Positions 1 through 9,166 are shown, counted from the first letter of the stretch. The stretch: 64,000 bases of DNA from an uncultured Lachnospiraceae bacterium (GCA_947626745.1 CANQTF010000006.1:1-64000), one strand, 5' to 3'. Numbers and translations: made by a program. Notes: generated from the sequence alone by a model not told the origin.

Positions 1-1266
1 CACCACCTTCCCGTCAAAGCTGTTTTCCACCTTGATAAAAAACATCTTCCCTTTTGCAAATGAGGACAGACGGATAAACGGTTCTCTGCCGCCTCCTTTC
101 ATCTTCCCGCAGGCTTCCGCCGCATTGTCCAACGCATTCCCAACAATCACACCGATGTCATAGCTCCCGATCACGATATTGTCCGTAAAAAGCAGCTTAT
201 CCGCATACAGCTTTACGTCAGGCATGGTGCGCATCATTTCATGATATTTTACGTTCAGAAGCGTATCCACCACCGCGTTCCCTGTTTTATACGGTAATTC
301 CAGTCTGTCAAAGGTCCTGTTCAGCTCCGACAGATACTGCTGCAGCTCTGCGGTTTTTCCGCCTTCCTCGGCGAGCTGTGTGATAACGGCGATCGTGTTC
401 CCCATGTCATGCTTCATGCCCCGTATGCCGGAATAGATATGCTCCAGCTCCGCTATCTGCCCCTGCATATCAGCCACCTGCTTTTCCAGCACCGCCTTGC
501 TGTTTTTCTCCCGATTCAGCGAGACCATATCCTGAAACAGCTTCACACTGTATATGACCGACAGCAGGTTCAGCCCTAAGATCGCAGGGATCACCAACAG
601 CAGCACCGGGTGGCTTCCATACAGCACCTGCGGCATGCCGTTTTCCGCCCGTACCACGATCAGCCGCAGCAGCATACATACAAGCAGTCCCGCCGCGCTC
701 GGCGCAAGCAGAAAATATAATTCCGTTCTGCTTATGAGATGATCCTTTTCCCGAAAGCCGTCTGCTATGCTCCGCAGAGAGCGGAAGCAAAGAACGGAGA
801 ATACGGCACACAGTATCATCTGCTGCCCTATGGCGGTCACGTCGAATATGGCTGTGATCCCGGTCTTATTTCTGATATATCCCCTTTCTATGCACCAGAT
901 CCACACATCGTACAGTACGCCTCCGGCTCTCGATACGCTGTGCGCCGCAAAAAAACCTGTCTGCATGACCATCATAAACGTGACGGCCAAGTAACCTGTG
1001 ATCGGCCTTGCCGCCCTGTAAAAAGCGAAGACAAACAGGAGTAAGACCGCAAAGGAGACGAGCCGGCTGCAGACTGCACGCATATCCTCATATCCGCCGG
1101 TCAGGAGCCTGTTGGCGCATAAAATAAATACGGCGTATAAGACCGCCACATACAGCGGCTTTTTTCTTCCTCTGTATTCCAAAAAGTTTCCCATGAAATA
1201 CTGCAGACAGAACCCTTGGAATGCCGCGCAATATATTTCAAAGAGAAGATTTGACCCCTTAAGCAT
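1..1266 (-). CDS. GHKL-type sensor histidine kinase, 3' end outside window
   Basis: Membrane sensor kinase of an AgrC/LytTR-type two-component pair; 422 codons are visible and the frame runs off the window edge. The first ~200 residues are hydrophobic with several membrane segments. A coiled linker follows, then the phosphoacceptor region GMKHDMGN and the N-box NALDNAAEA of a GHKL ATPase; the G-boxes lie beyond the edge. The start ATG overlaps the stop of the upstream response regulator by 8 bases (ATGCTTAA), so the two are translationally coupled. Family knowledge: such kinases often sense peptides, but no peptide precursor is visible here, so the ligand is unknown. Confidence 0.9.
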   Translation of the reverse strand, partial: MLKGSNLLFEIYCAAFQGFCLQYFMGNFLEYRGRKKPLYVAVLYAVFILCANRLLTGGYEDMRAVCSRLVSFAVLLLFVFAFYRAARPITGYLAVTFMMVMQTGFFAAHSVSRAGGVLYDVWIWCIERGYIRNKTGITAIFDVTAIGQQMILCAVFSVLCFRSLRSIADGFREKDHLISRTELYFLLAPSAAGLLVCMLLRLIVVRAENGMPQVLYGSHPVLLLVIPAILGLNLLSVIYSVKLFQDMVSLNREKNSKAVLEKQVADMQGQIAELEHIYSGIRGMKHDMGNTIAVITQLAEEGGKTAELQQYLSELNRTFDRLELPYKTGNAVVDTLLNVKYHEMMRTMPDVKLYADKLLFTDNIVIGSYDIGVIVGNALDNAAEACGKMKGGGREPFIRLSSFAKGKMFFIKVENSFDGKVV

Positions 1267-1984
1267 CTGCCGCGCCTCCGCCGCCGATATAGCGCACATA
1301 TGCCTTTACAAACTCCGGATATCTGTCCTTCGCCAGATAGATCCTGTCGGCATTGTCCAGCTCTATCATATCGTTTGTGTATTCCGCTATATGTGCCATA
1401 TTCACAATATATCCTCTGTGGCAGCGGTAAAAACCGTCTCCCAATTTTTCCTCCAGTCTGCGCATGGCGTACCATGCCTCTATCTCGCCCTTGACCGTGT
1501 GTACCACGACCCTGTTGGCTCTGCTTTCGATATACAGGATATCCCTCTGTTTCAGCGTATAGCTGCGCTTCTTCCCTTTGATAAGAAGCGCCGGCTCCGC
1601 CCTCTTATCACGTCTTCTTTCCGCCTCTCTCTGCGCATTGGCGAAGACTTCCCCGAATCTCTGTTCCTCAATGGGCTTTAAGAGATAGTGGAACGCGCCT
1701 ACGTCAAAGGCGTCAAACACATACTCCTTCACCACCGTCACAAAGATGATGACTGCACGCTCGTCATACCTTCGTATGGCTCTCGCTGTCTCTATCCCGT
1801 TTCTTCCTTTCATCTGTATGTCAAGAAAGATCATGTCAAAGCGCCTGTCTTGGGCGAGCAGCTCCTCTCCGGAGGCAAACTGCCAAGTCCTGCAGTCCGC
1901 GCCCTGTCTGCCGATCAGGCGGACAAGCTGCTCCCTTATGGCCTTTTCATCATCACATACCGCTATCTCTGTCAGACCGCTCAC
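1259..1984 (-). CDS. LytTR-family response regulator
   Basis: DNA-binding response regulator of 241 residues, partner of the overlapping kinase. The receiver domain (about 1-120) has the acidic pocket VCDDEK, the phosphoacceptor in MIFLDIQM and the conserved lysine in LLKPIEE. The C-terminal LytTR domain (about 140-236) carries the family pattern FYRCHRGYIVNMAHI. The apparent start is GTG preceded by GAGGGG at short spacing. It is first in the pair, so kinase expression depends on it. Targets are unknown; LytTR proteins bind direct repeats and frequently control cell-surface genes or bacteriocins. Confidence 0.92.
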   Translation of the reverse strand: MSGLTEIAVCDDEKAIREQLVRLIGRQGADCRTWQFASGEELLAQDRRFDMIFLDIQMKGRNGIETARAIRRYDERAVIIFVTVVKEYVFDAFDVGAFHYLLKPIEEQRFGEVFANAQREAERRRDKRAEPALLIKGKKRSYTLKQRDILYIESRANRVVVHTVKGEIEAWYAMRRLEEKLGDGFYRCHRGYIVNMAHIAEYTNDMIELDNADRIYLAKDRYPEFVKAYVRYIGGGGAADA

Positions 1985-2091
1985 TTCCCCTCTTTTCCGT
2001 AATCGGCTCCCGCTGCCAAGCTTCTTTGCAGCGATTCCGTCTCTTCTGTAGCTTATATCGGCAGATTTTTCCGCGAAATGGGCAAAATTAT

Positions 2092-2173
2092 ATAAAACCC
2101 CCTTTTTTTGGTACGAAACCCTTCCGATCTTACCGGAAAAGCCTCATGACCTGATAAAGCAAGGGGGTTTTAT
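2092..2173 (-). terminator. Long-loop 13-bp inverted repeat between glycosyltransferase and response regulator
   Basis: ATAAAACCCCCTT at 2092-2104 is perfectly repeated in inverted orientation at 2161-2173. The 56-nt loop holds a minor hairpin (TTCCG 2122-2126 with CGGAA 2134-2138). On the minus strand the structure follows the glycosyltransferase stop and is followed by an AT-rich tract, so it may terminate that transcript. The large loop is atypical for a simple terminator, so an operator or cis-regulatory RNA for the downstream regulator pair is possible. Confidence 0.5.
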
Positions 2174-2208
2174 CAAAAAAATAAGAAACATATTAGAAAT
2201 AGGCGTAG

Positions 2209-3336
2209 CTACCGCGTTCCCGCTGCGAGCTCCTCCGCAAACGCCGCGATCTTTTCGGCTGCGGACGGATCCACCGCCTTGCGCTGCGCCTCTGTCATTT
2301 TGACGACTGTCTCCCTGTCAGTCGATCGCCGTACCGCCTGCAGCAGCTCTTTTTTCAGATCGGAAACGCCTATGCTCATCCCGCATGCGGCGAAAAAGGC
2401 CGCGTTTCTTGTCTCGCATCCGGGTATCGGCGAGATGTGGATCAGCGGGATATTGGCGACGGCTGCCTCCGTTGAAGAGATCCCGCCCGGTTTTGAGATG
2501 TATAGCTCGCAGACCTGCAAATACGCCGCGATACGCTCCGTATTCTTTAACAAAAGAAGCTGCGGCTCGTCGTGATATTTCTCCGCCATTTTTCTATACA
2601 GCTTTTGATTGGTACCGCAGACAACGATCAGGACGACTTCCCTGTGTTCCTGCAGATAGCCCTGCAGAATGCGGACTGCCTTATAGATCTCTCCCGCTCC
2701 GATACTTCCTCCCGCTAACAGGATATAGCGGTTTTGGGGATCTAAGCCCAGACGCGCCAGCGTCCTTTCCCGATCCGCCTTCTCACGAAATCCCCGTTTC
2801 ACAGGAATCCCTATGGGGATTATCTTTTCCGGCGGGATGCCCCATGAACAAAATTCCTGTTTCTGCATCGTAGAGGGTATGACGAAATAATCACATGCTA
2901 TCTCTTCCGTGAACGGGATGCAGGTGTAATCCGTGGCGATAAAGATGAGCTTCGGCAGCGGTACGCCCCGTCTGCGCAGATGCGTCAATATCTCGCCCGG
3001 AAACAGATGCGTCGTCAGGATCACGTCATAGGAATGCGCTCTCAGATACTCCTGCATACGGTCCGCCGCCTTTTTGTTCGCCCAGTATACAGGCGACTTT
3101 CCGGGCAGACGCCTGCACAGATCGCCAAGCCTGTATATGCCGCCGAACAGTCCGGGCGCCTTTTGGGCGCACTGTACATAGCAGCCGCCGACCCGTGCAG
3201 CCGCAGCTTTGCCGAACAGGGTATACGGATCCAAGATATCCGCCCTATGGCCTCTGCGCACCAATTCCTCATGCATGGCCTGAGCCGCCGCATTATGCCC
3301 GCCTCCCGTGGCGCACGATAAGATCAACGCTTCCAT
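2209..3336 (-). CDS. MGDG-synthase-type (UgtP-like) glycosyltransferase
   Basis: Likely processive diacylglycerol glycosyltransferase making glucosyl- or galactosyl-diacylglycerol at the inner membrane face, for membrane lipid or lipoteichoic acid anchor synthesis. It has an N-terminal MGDG-synthase domain with the glycine-rich SCATGGGHNAAA motif, and a C-terminal GT28 fold with LAGGSIGAGE and the donor-binding YISKPGGISSTEA. I start at the ATG at 3336 (MEALIL), which has GAGGAT 5 bases upstream; an in-frame ATG at 3354 has a poorer site. It overlaps the plsY-like gene, so both lipid genes form one operon. The exact sugar donor cannot be read from sequence. Confidence 0.85.
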   Translation of the reverse strand: MEALILSCATGGGHNAAAQAMHEELVRRGHRADILDPYTLFGKAAAARVGGCYVQCAQKAPGLFGGIYRLGDLCRRLPGKSPVYWANKKAADRMQEYLRAHSYDVILTTHLFPGEILTHLRRRGVPLPKLIFIATDYTCIPFTEEIACDYFVIPSTMQKQEFCSWGIPPEKIIPIGIPVKRGFREKADRERTLARLGLDPQNRYILLAGGSIGAGEIYKAVRILQGYLQEHREVVLIVVCGTNQKLYRKMAEKYHDEPQLLLLKNTERIAAYLQVCELYISKPGGISSTEAAVANIPLIHISPIPGCETRNAAFFAACGMSIGVSDLKKELLQAVRRSTDRETVVKMTEAQRKAVDPSAAEKIAAFAEELAAGTR

Positions 3337-3932
3337 AGTATCCTCACCCGACATTTTTCTTCTTTAGCGTTATCGCAGCGCAGATTCAGATTGACCGCGA
3401 GGGAAATGATCCAAAACGCCGCTATGATATAAATATCGTCCACGAACAGGAGCATGCCGACCGCCGCGCATCTGTATGCCCATATGGTCCTGTCGCAGTG
3501 CGGCGTGATCCGTACCACCAGCGAAAAGAAGAGAAACATAAACGCCAGAATGAACGCCGGGTGCAGATCCGGAAAAAGTCCCAGCAGACAGCCGAAGGTG
3601 ACGGCTATGCCTTTCCCGCCCCGAAATCCGTGAAAGATCGGGAACATGTGCCCCATCACCGGCGCGACGACGACAAAAAGCAGCCCGAGCCCTTCGCGCT
3701 CCGCTCCTTGCAGATACAGCTGCACCGGCAGGAAGCCCTTAAGCAGATCGCCGCACAGTGTCAGGATACCGCACCAGAAGCCCCCGTAAAGAAAGGCGTT
3801 CGCCGTTCCCGGATTGCCGTCCGGGCTCTGCGCCGCGATATCTCCCTTCTGCAGGATCGCTGCGGCGGCTCTGGCAAACAGGACGCTGCCGCACAGATAG
3901 CCCATAACAATATAGATACCGCTTCTCAGCAT
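3324..3932 (-). CDS. plsY: PlsY-family glycerol-3-phosphate acyltransferase
   Basis: Polytopic membrane enzyme of about 200 residues that in the PlsY family moves acyl groups from acyl-phosphate to glycerol-3-phosphate, the first step of phosphatidic acid synthesis. Visible: the first signature region as PDGNPGTANA and the GHMFPIFHGFRGGKGIA loop. The first signature differs from the common GSGNIGATN form, so it belongs to a divergent branch and could be a second, specialised copy. I choose the ATG at 3932 because the GTG at 3941 lies inside the GGAG ribosome binding site. It overlaps the downstream glycosyltransferase gene. Confidence 0.85.
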   Translation of the reverse strand: MLRSGIYIVMGYLCGSVLFARAAAAILQKGDIAAQSPDGNPGTANAFLYGGFWCGILTLCGDLLKGFLPVQLYLQGAEREGLGLLFVVVAPVMGHMFPIFHGFRGGKGIAVTFGCLLGLFPDLHPAFILAFMFLFFSLVVRITPHCDRTIWAYRCAAVGMLLFVDDIYIIAAFWIISLAVNLNLRCDNAKEEKCRVRILWKR

Positions 3933-4009
3933 GTCATTCACTCCGTTCGTTGGGTCTTTCGTATTTCTCTGTCCCGGATCATCTTCCGTTACCGATACCC
4001 ATGATTATC

Positions 4010-4038
4010 ATTTTATTTTTGTATGTGGGGAACGTCAA
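4010..4038 (-). promoter_or_regulatory. Predicted sigma-A promoter for plsY-glycosyltransferase operon
   Basis: On the minus strand TTGACG (4033-4038) is separated by 17 bases from TAAAAT (4010-4015). It lies about 80 bases upstream of plsY and back to back with the promoter of the divergent kinase gene. Confidence 0.6.
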
Positions 4039-4065
4039 TAGGGAATTGAAAAAGTTTCCCGCCCC

Positions 4066-4094
4066 TTGAATCCGCATGCTTTTTCCCGTATAAT
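4066..4094 (+). promoter_or_regulatory. Predicted sigma-A promoter for the two-SBP hybrid kinase
   Basis: TTGAAT (4066-4071), a 17-base spacer and a perfect TATAAT (4089-4094) lie 55 bases before the kinase start. The ribosome binding site AAAGGAG is at 4132-4138. Confidence 0.7.
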
Positions 4095-4148
4095 AATAAA
4101 AGTCATACTCGGGAGCGCCGTCGCCCCGGACAAAGGAGAAAACTTTCA

Positions 4149-7100
4149 ATGAGGAAAATACGCCCGCTGTGCCTCGCACTGAGCGCACTTCTACTGCTGT
4201 CATCCCGCTTCACCGCATACGCCGCGGCTCCGGCCGCAGAACAGCCGGAGGTCCTTCGGGTGGGCTTCTTCGCTTTCTCCGGCTACCACACGATAGCGGA
4301 GGACGGACACCGGAGCGGCTACGGCTATGAATTTCTGCAGCGTCTGGCTATCCACGGCGGCTGGTCCTACGAATATGTGGGCTACGAAAGCTCTTACGCG
4401 GATTCCCTCGACATGCTCCGTTCCGGCGAGGTGGATCTGGTCACTTCCGTCTCCAAGACGCCGGAGCGGGAAGCGGAATTTCTGTTCTCCGCGCAGGACA
4501 TCGGCGTCAATTCCACCATTTTCACCGTCAAAGCCGGCAACGCGGATATCGTGGAAGGGGACTATGCCACTTACGACGGCATCCGGGTCGGCATGCTGGA
4601 GGGCAATTCCAAGAACGCCAATTTTGAACGCTTCGCGGCGGAGCACGCGTTTACCTATCAGCCGGTCTATTTCGCCGAACAGGACGACCTGACGGCCGCT
4701 CTTCAGGACGGCAGCATAGACGCCGCCGTCACCGGGAGTCTGCGGCTCTTGGAGAACGAGTGGCTGTTGGAATCCTTCGACGCCAGCCCGTTCTATGTCT
4801 GCACCCGCAAAGACCGGCCCGATCTGATGGCCCGGATCGACACGGCCATCAATGAGATGGATCTGCACGACCCCAACTGGCGGGCCACCCTGCACGAGAT
4901 CTACTACGCCACCGCTCAGGACGGCTCCGTTATCCTGAACGCGGGAGAGCGGGCATTTCTGGAAGAGCATCGGGCGTCCGGCGTTCCCCTGAAGCTGCTC
5001 ATCAACCCCGACCGGAAACCTTACTGCTACTTTCGGGACGGTCAGGCGCAGGGGATCCTGCCCGCCCTGTTCGAGCTTCTCGCCGAGCGTCTCGGCCTGA
5101 ACTATGAATATATCCCCGTGCGGGACCGCCGCGAGTATTATGCGCTCCGGGCGTCCGGCGCGGCCGATGTGGTCTTAGATTTCGCCGGCGATTACTATCT
5201 GGCGGAGGAAGAGGGCTACAAGATCACCGTGCCCTACTTTCAGACCAGCTTTGCCCGTCTGACCCTGAACGGCTTCGACGGGACGGTGGAGCATCTGGCT
5301 GCGACGGAGCGGGCAGACGCCATCGACCGCTACATAGCGTCCCGGTACGCCGAGGAGGCCGTGACGCGGTATCCCTCCAACGGCGACTGCGTACAGGCGG
5401 TGCTTGACGGCGAGGCGGACGCCGTTATCCTTTACTCTTACGCCGCCGAGATGTATGTCCAGCAGGACGTGCGTAACCGGCTGTCTTCCGTCACCCTTTG
5501 GGATACCTCTTTCTCCTATGCCGTGAAGAACGACGTAAAGGGCGGGCGCTATCTGCTCTCGCTGTTGGACAAAGGCTCCGACAGCTTTACCGACGCGGAG
5601 CTGGACGCCGTCATGACCGACGAGGTCGACGCCGGACGGGAACAGAACGTCAGCCTGACCGCGTTCCTCTATCGGAATCCGATCTACAGCGTGCTGGGCG
5701 TGGCTCTCGTACTGCTGCTCCTCTTTGCGTTTGTCATGCTCGCGGTGCGCACCCGCAATCAGCGGCAGTTACAGAAAAAGATCGATCTGGCCACGGGCGA
5801 ACTGCGGAAAAAGACGCAGGAGCTGACGGAAGCGCTTCAGGCTGCCGATGCCGCCAACCGTGCCAAGACGACCTTTCTCAACAATATGTCGCACGATATC
5901 CGCACGCCCATGAACGCTATCATCGGGTATACCGCCCTGACGACCGCTCATCTGAACGACCGCGACCGGGCGGAGGACTATCTGTCCAAGATCGCACAGG
6001 CCTCCAATCATCTGCTCTCTCTCATCAACGATGTGTTGGATATGAGCCGCATCGAATCCGGCAAGGTCACCATCAACGAACGGCCGGAAAACCTCGCGGA
6101 TATCCTGCAGGGTCTGCGGAATATCATTCAGGCGGACATTCACGCCAAGCATCTGGAGCTGTACATCGACACCGTGGACGTGACGGACGAGGAGATCTGC
6201 TGCGACAAGCTGCGTCTGAATCAGATCCTGCTGAACCTGACCTCCAACGCTATCAAATTTACCCCTGTCGGCGGCACAGTCGCCGTCCGCGTGACACAGC
6301 GGGCCGCTTCCGCCCCCGACCGAGGGCTTTATGAATTTCAGGTGAGCGATACCGGCATCGGCATGAGCGAAGAATTTGCGCGCACCGTATTCGATCCCTT
6401 TACCAGAGAGCAGACGTCCACCGTCAGCGGTATTCAGGGAACGGGGCTGGGCATGGCCATTACCAAGAATATCATAGATATGATGGGCGGCACTATCAGT
6501 GTGGAGAGCGTACACGGCCAAGGCACTACCTTTACCGTCAGGCTGGAGCTGCGTTTCAGCGCCGCACATAAGGAGATGAGCCCTATCGCGGAGCTGAAAG
6601 GGTTCCGCGGTCTGGTGGTGGACGACGATATGGTCTGCTGCCAGAGCGTGTCCAAGATGCTCAGGCAGATCGGTATGCGGGCTGAGTGGGCGCTGTCCGG
6701 CCGCGAGGCGATCGCGCGCACCACGGAGGCCGTGGAGCTTGCCGATCCCTTTGAAGTCTACATCGTGGATTGGTCCATGCCGGAGCTGAGCGGCATCGAA
6801 ACCGTCAGTGCGATCCGTAAGATCGTGGGTGCGGACTCTCCGATCATCCTCATGTCAGCCTATGACTGGTCTGACATCGCGCCGGAGGCCAAAGAGGCCG
6901 GCGTCACAGGCTTCATCAGCAAGCCGCTCTTTGCTTCCGATCTGCACCGTACGCTGGAACGCAGCCTCGGACAGGGCAAGGCCGAAACGGAGCCGTCTCT
7001 CAGAGCCAGTGCGCTTCCGCGGGAAGCTTCCTTCACAGGAAAACGCATCCTTCTCGCCGAGGACAATGAACTCAACCGGGAGATCGCCGTGGAGATCCTG

Positions 7101-7430
7101 AAAGAGGCCGGCTTCCTGGTGGAGTGCGCCGAGAACGGCAGGGAAGCCTGTGATATGCTCGGCGCGGCCGGGCCGGGATATTATGATCTGATCCTGATGG
7201 ATATCCAGATGCCTGTCATGGACGGTTACGCCGCCACGCAGACGATCCGCGCTATGGAAGATCCGGCGCTTGCCGCAATCCCGATCATCGCCATGACCGC
7301 CAACGCCTTCGAGGAAGACCGCGAACAGGCGCTGACCGCGGGCATGAACGGCCATTTGGCCAAGCCGATCGATCTGGACAAGATGCTTGCGCTTTTGCGG
7401 GAGCTGTTTCAAAGGAGGGATATACTGTGA
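4149..7430 (+). CDS. Hybrid sensor histidine kinase with two periplasmic-binding domains and two receivers
   Basis: Large membrane kinase of 1093 residues. Order: signal peptide (1-25); two tandem SBP_bac_3-type solute-binding domains outside the cell (about 35-260 and 280-495); one membrane helix (about 510-533); HisKA with phosphoacceptor NNMSHDIRTPMNAIIG (His near 582); HATPase with N-box NLTSNAIKFTP, DTGIGM and GTGLGM; receiver 1 (about 820-935, VVDDD, VDWSMPELSG, SKPLF); receiver 2 (about 965-1085, LAEDNELN, LMDIQMPVMDG, AKPID). Family knowledge: BvgS-like kinases sense small solutes through such domains. No DNA-binding regulator is adjacent, so the output partner must lie elsewhere. A promoter and a strong ribosome site precede it. 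Confidence 0.92.
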   Translation: MRKIRPLCLALSALLLLSSRFTAYAAAPAAEQPEVLRVGFFAFSGYHTIAEDGHRSGYGYEFLQRLAIHGGWSYEYVGYESSYADSLDMLRSGEVDLVTSVSKTPEREAEFLFSAQDIGVNSTIFTVKAGNADIVEGDYATYDGIRVGMLEGNSKNANFERFAAEHAFTYQPVYFAEQDDLTAALQDGSIDAAVTGSLRLLENEWLLESFDASPFYVCTRKDRPDLMARIDTAINEMDLHDPNWRATLHEIYYATAQDGSVILNAGERAFLEEHRASGVPLKLLINPDRKPYCYFRDGQAQGILPALFELLAERLGLNYEYIPVRDRREYYALRASGAADVVLDFAGDYYLAEEEGYKITVPYFQTSFARLTLNGFDGTVEHLAATERADAIDRYIASRYAEEAVTRYPSNGDCVQAVLDGEADAVILYSYAAEMYVQQDVRNRLSSVTLWDTSFSYAVKNDVKGGRYLLSLLDKGSDSFTDAELDAVMTDEVDAGREQNVSLTAFLYRNPIYSVLGVALVLLLLFAFVMLAVRTRNQRQLQKKIDLATGELRKKTQELTEALQAADAANRAKTTFLNNMSHDIRTPMNAIIGYTALTTAHLNDRDRAEDYLSKIAQASNHLLSLINDVLDMSRIESGKVTINERPENLADILQGLRNIIQADIHAKHLELYIDTVDVTDEEICCDKLRLNQILLNLTSNAIKFTPVGGTVAVRVTQRAASAPDRGLYEFQVSDTGIGMSEEFARTVFDPFTREQTSTVSGIQGTGLGMAITKNIIDMMGGTISVESVHGQGTTFTVRLELRFSAAHKEMSPIAELKGFRGLVVDDDMVCCQSVSKMLRQIGMRAEWALSGREAIARTTEAVELADPFEVYIVDWSMPELSGIETVSAIRKIVGADSPIILMSAYDWSDIAPEAKEAGVTGFISKPLFASDLHRTLERSLGQGKAETEPSLRASALPREASFTGKRILLAEDNELNREIAVEILKEAGFLVECAENGREACDMLGAAGPGYYDLILMDIQMPVMDGYAATQTIRAMEDPALAAIPIIAMTANAFEEDREQALTAGMNGHLAKPIDLDKMLALLRELFQRRDIL

Positions 7431-7507
7431 ATCTGACTCAGCCGCTTCGCAGGAACTGCTTGACGCGGGCTACTTTCATATCTATCGCTTTACCGGGTGA
7501 GCCGTGA
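7427..7507 (+). pseudogene. Tiny coupled reading frame or gene remnant after the hybrid kinase
   Basis: A GTG at 7427 overlaps the kinase stop (GTGA) and is preceded by a strong AAAGGAGG site at the normal distance, the usual arrangement for a coupled downstream gene. Yet the frame closes after 26 residues. A second frame over the same bases reads QELLDAGYFHIYRFTG before its stop, which looks like the tail of a globular protein. I infer the 5' and 3' ends of a deleted gene, but a small translated peptide is not excluded. No function can be assigned. Confidence 0.35.
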
Positions 7508-7515
7508 GAGCGCCT

Positions 7516-8289
7516 TTAGGACAGAAGCGCTCTGTAGATCTCTTCGTCCGTGTCCTTGAACACGTTAAATATCACCTTGATGCGGCTGCCTGTCCTCTCC
7601 TTGTAGTCCTTCACCGCAGACACCGCTATCTGAGCGGCTCTCCTGTTCGGAAACATGAACACGCCCGTAGAGATGCAGCAGAACGCAACGGAAGCCGCTC
7701 CGTTCTCATCGGCGGCCGCAAGGCAGTTTGTGTAACAGGAGGCGAGCAGCCTCTCGTGCTCTTGGGTCAGGCTCCCCTGTACGACCGGGCCGACCGTATG
7801 GATCACGTAGGTGCAGGGGAGATTGTAGGCCGGCGTGACCTTGGCCCTTCCCACGGGTTCTTCATATCCCTGCTCCTGCATGATCTTGGCGCACCTGTTT
7901 CTGAGCTGCACGCCCGCATAGGTGTGGATACAGTTGTCGATACAGCTGTGGCACGGCTGATAACAGCCCGTCATACCGCTGTTTGCGGCATTCACGATGG
8001 CGTCTGTCTTTAGTCTGGTGATATCCCCTTTCCAGAGATAGAGATCCGGACAAAGTTCTTCCATATCCGCAACGGATACCGGCCCCTTCTCTGCATTGAC
8101 CTCCTGCAGATATTCGTCTTGGATCCGTAAGAACTCCTCGGAGATATCGCCCGGCAGCCTGACATTCATAAGCGAGCGGAGCAGCGTCCGCTGCCCGCTG
8201 CGGTCGGCCGGGATCTTCATCTTCGCATATCCCGACTGTTCCTGCAGCAGATATTCTATCAGATACATCCGTCTTTCATCTTGATCCAT
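7516..8289 (-). CDS. Zinc-type macrodomain protein-ADP-ribose hydrolase
   Basis: A 257-residue enzyme expected to remove ADP-ribose from proteins. The macrodomain begins around 85 with LWKGDITRLKTDAIVNAANS; the insert GCYQPCHSCIDNCIHTYAG supplies the Cys/His residues typical of the zinc-containing macrodomain class; the ribose/phosphate loop is CCISTGVFMFP. The N-terminal ~80 residues form the helical extension usual for this class. It overlaps rsgA by 14 bases, so it is the last gene of the stp-prkC-rsgA transcript. In known systems this class is often linked to sirtuin-type modifiers and lipoyl proteins; none is visible here. Confidence 0.88.
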   Translation of the reverse strand: MDQDERRMYLIEYLLQEQSGYAKMKIPADRSGQRTLLRSLMNVRLPGDISEEFLRIQDEYLQEVNAEKGPVSVADMEELCPDLYLWKGDITRLKTDAIVNAANSGMTGCYQPCHSCIDNCIHTYAGVQLRNRCAKIMQEQGYEEPVGRAKVTPAYNLPCTYVIHTVGPVVQGSLTQEHERLLASCYTNCLAAADENGAASVAFCCISTGVFMFPNRRAAQIAVSAVKDYKERTGSRIKVIFNVFKDTDEEIYRALLS

Positions 8290-9166
8290 GATACCGCCTT
8301 ACTTCCTTCAGTTCCTGATAGAGCGTCCTGTAATTCTCGTAGCGCACCCTGCTGATCTTTCCGGTCTCCACGGCGGCCTTGACGCCGCAGTCCGGCTCGC
8401 TTATGTGCGCGCACCCGCTGAATCTGCAGCTTGGCTCGTACTGCGAGAACTCCGGATAATACTGCCCCAGCTCCTCCTTGGTGATCTCGGAGATGTCCAG
8501 AGACGTAAAGCCCGGGGTATCCATGATAAAGGTCTCTCCTCCGAGCGCGATGATCTCGGAGTGGCGTGTCGTATGTCTTCCCCGCTCGATCTTCCTGCTG
8601 ATCTCGCCTGTCTCCATGTGCGCCGCCGGCGCCAGCCGGTTGATCAGAGACGATTTTCCCACGCCGCTCGGCCCGGCCACCGTGGTAGTCTTGCCCTCCA
8701 ACAGCTCCCGGACCTTTTCCAGACCTTCGTCCTCCAATGCGCTGATGAACAGCACCTGACAGCCGCACGTCTCGTACGCGCAGCGCAGCGCCTCTTTCTC
8801 TCCGTCCGAGGCGATGTCCTGTTTGTTGAAGCATACGATAGCCGGCAGCTGCTGCCGCTCCATGCGGATCAGAAATCGGTCAAGCAGATTGAAGTTGGGA
8901 TCGGGCCTTACGATAGCGAAGACGATCATCGCCTGATCCACGTTCGCGACCGCAGGACGGAGCAGCGCGTTGGTCCTCGGAAGGATCTCCAGAATGTTCC
9001 CTTCCTTCTCCTTTTCGTCCAGCACTTCAAGCCTGACGTTGTCTCCCACGAGCGGTTTTATCTTCTCGTTGCGGAAAATCCCCTTTGCCTTACATTCATA
9101 GACGCCTCTGCCCTCTGCATGGACATAGTAAAATCCCGCAATGCCTTTGATAATCTTTCCAGTCAT
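8276..9166 (-). CDS. rsgA: Ribosome small-subunit assembly GTPase RsgA
   Basis: Circularly permuted GTPase of 296 residues that assists late 30S maturation. Order: N-terminal OB fold; permuted G4 motif FNKQD (about 117); G1 GPSGVGKSS (about 165); switch region; G3 DTPGF (about 211); C-terminal zinc module with CRFSGCAH and a further DC pair (about 245-260). Full length and all motifs are intact. It lies 24 bases downstream of prkC and overlaps the macrodomain gene, as part of the conserved Firmicutes stp-prkC-rsgA string. Confidence 0.96.
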   Translation of the reverse strand: MTGKIIKGIAGFYYVHAEGRGVYECKAKGIFRNEKIKPLVGDNVRLEVLDEKEKEGNILEILPRTNALLRPAVANVDQAMIVFAIVRPDPNFNLLDRFLIRMERQQLPAIVCFNKQDIASDGEKEALRCAYETCGCQVLFISALEDEGLEKVRELLEGKTTTVAGPSGVGKSSLINRLAPAAHMETGEISRKIERGRHTTRHSEIIALGGETFIMDTPGFTSLDISEITKEELGQYYPEFSQYEPSCRFSGCAHISEPDCGVKAAVETGKISRVRYENYRTLYQELKEVRRYHGSR

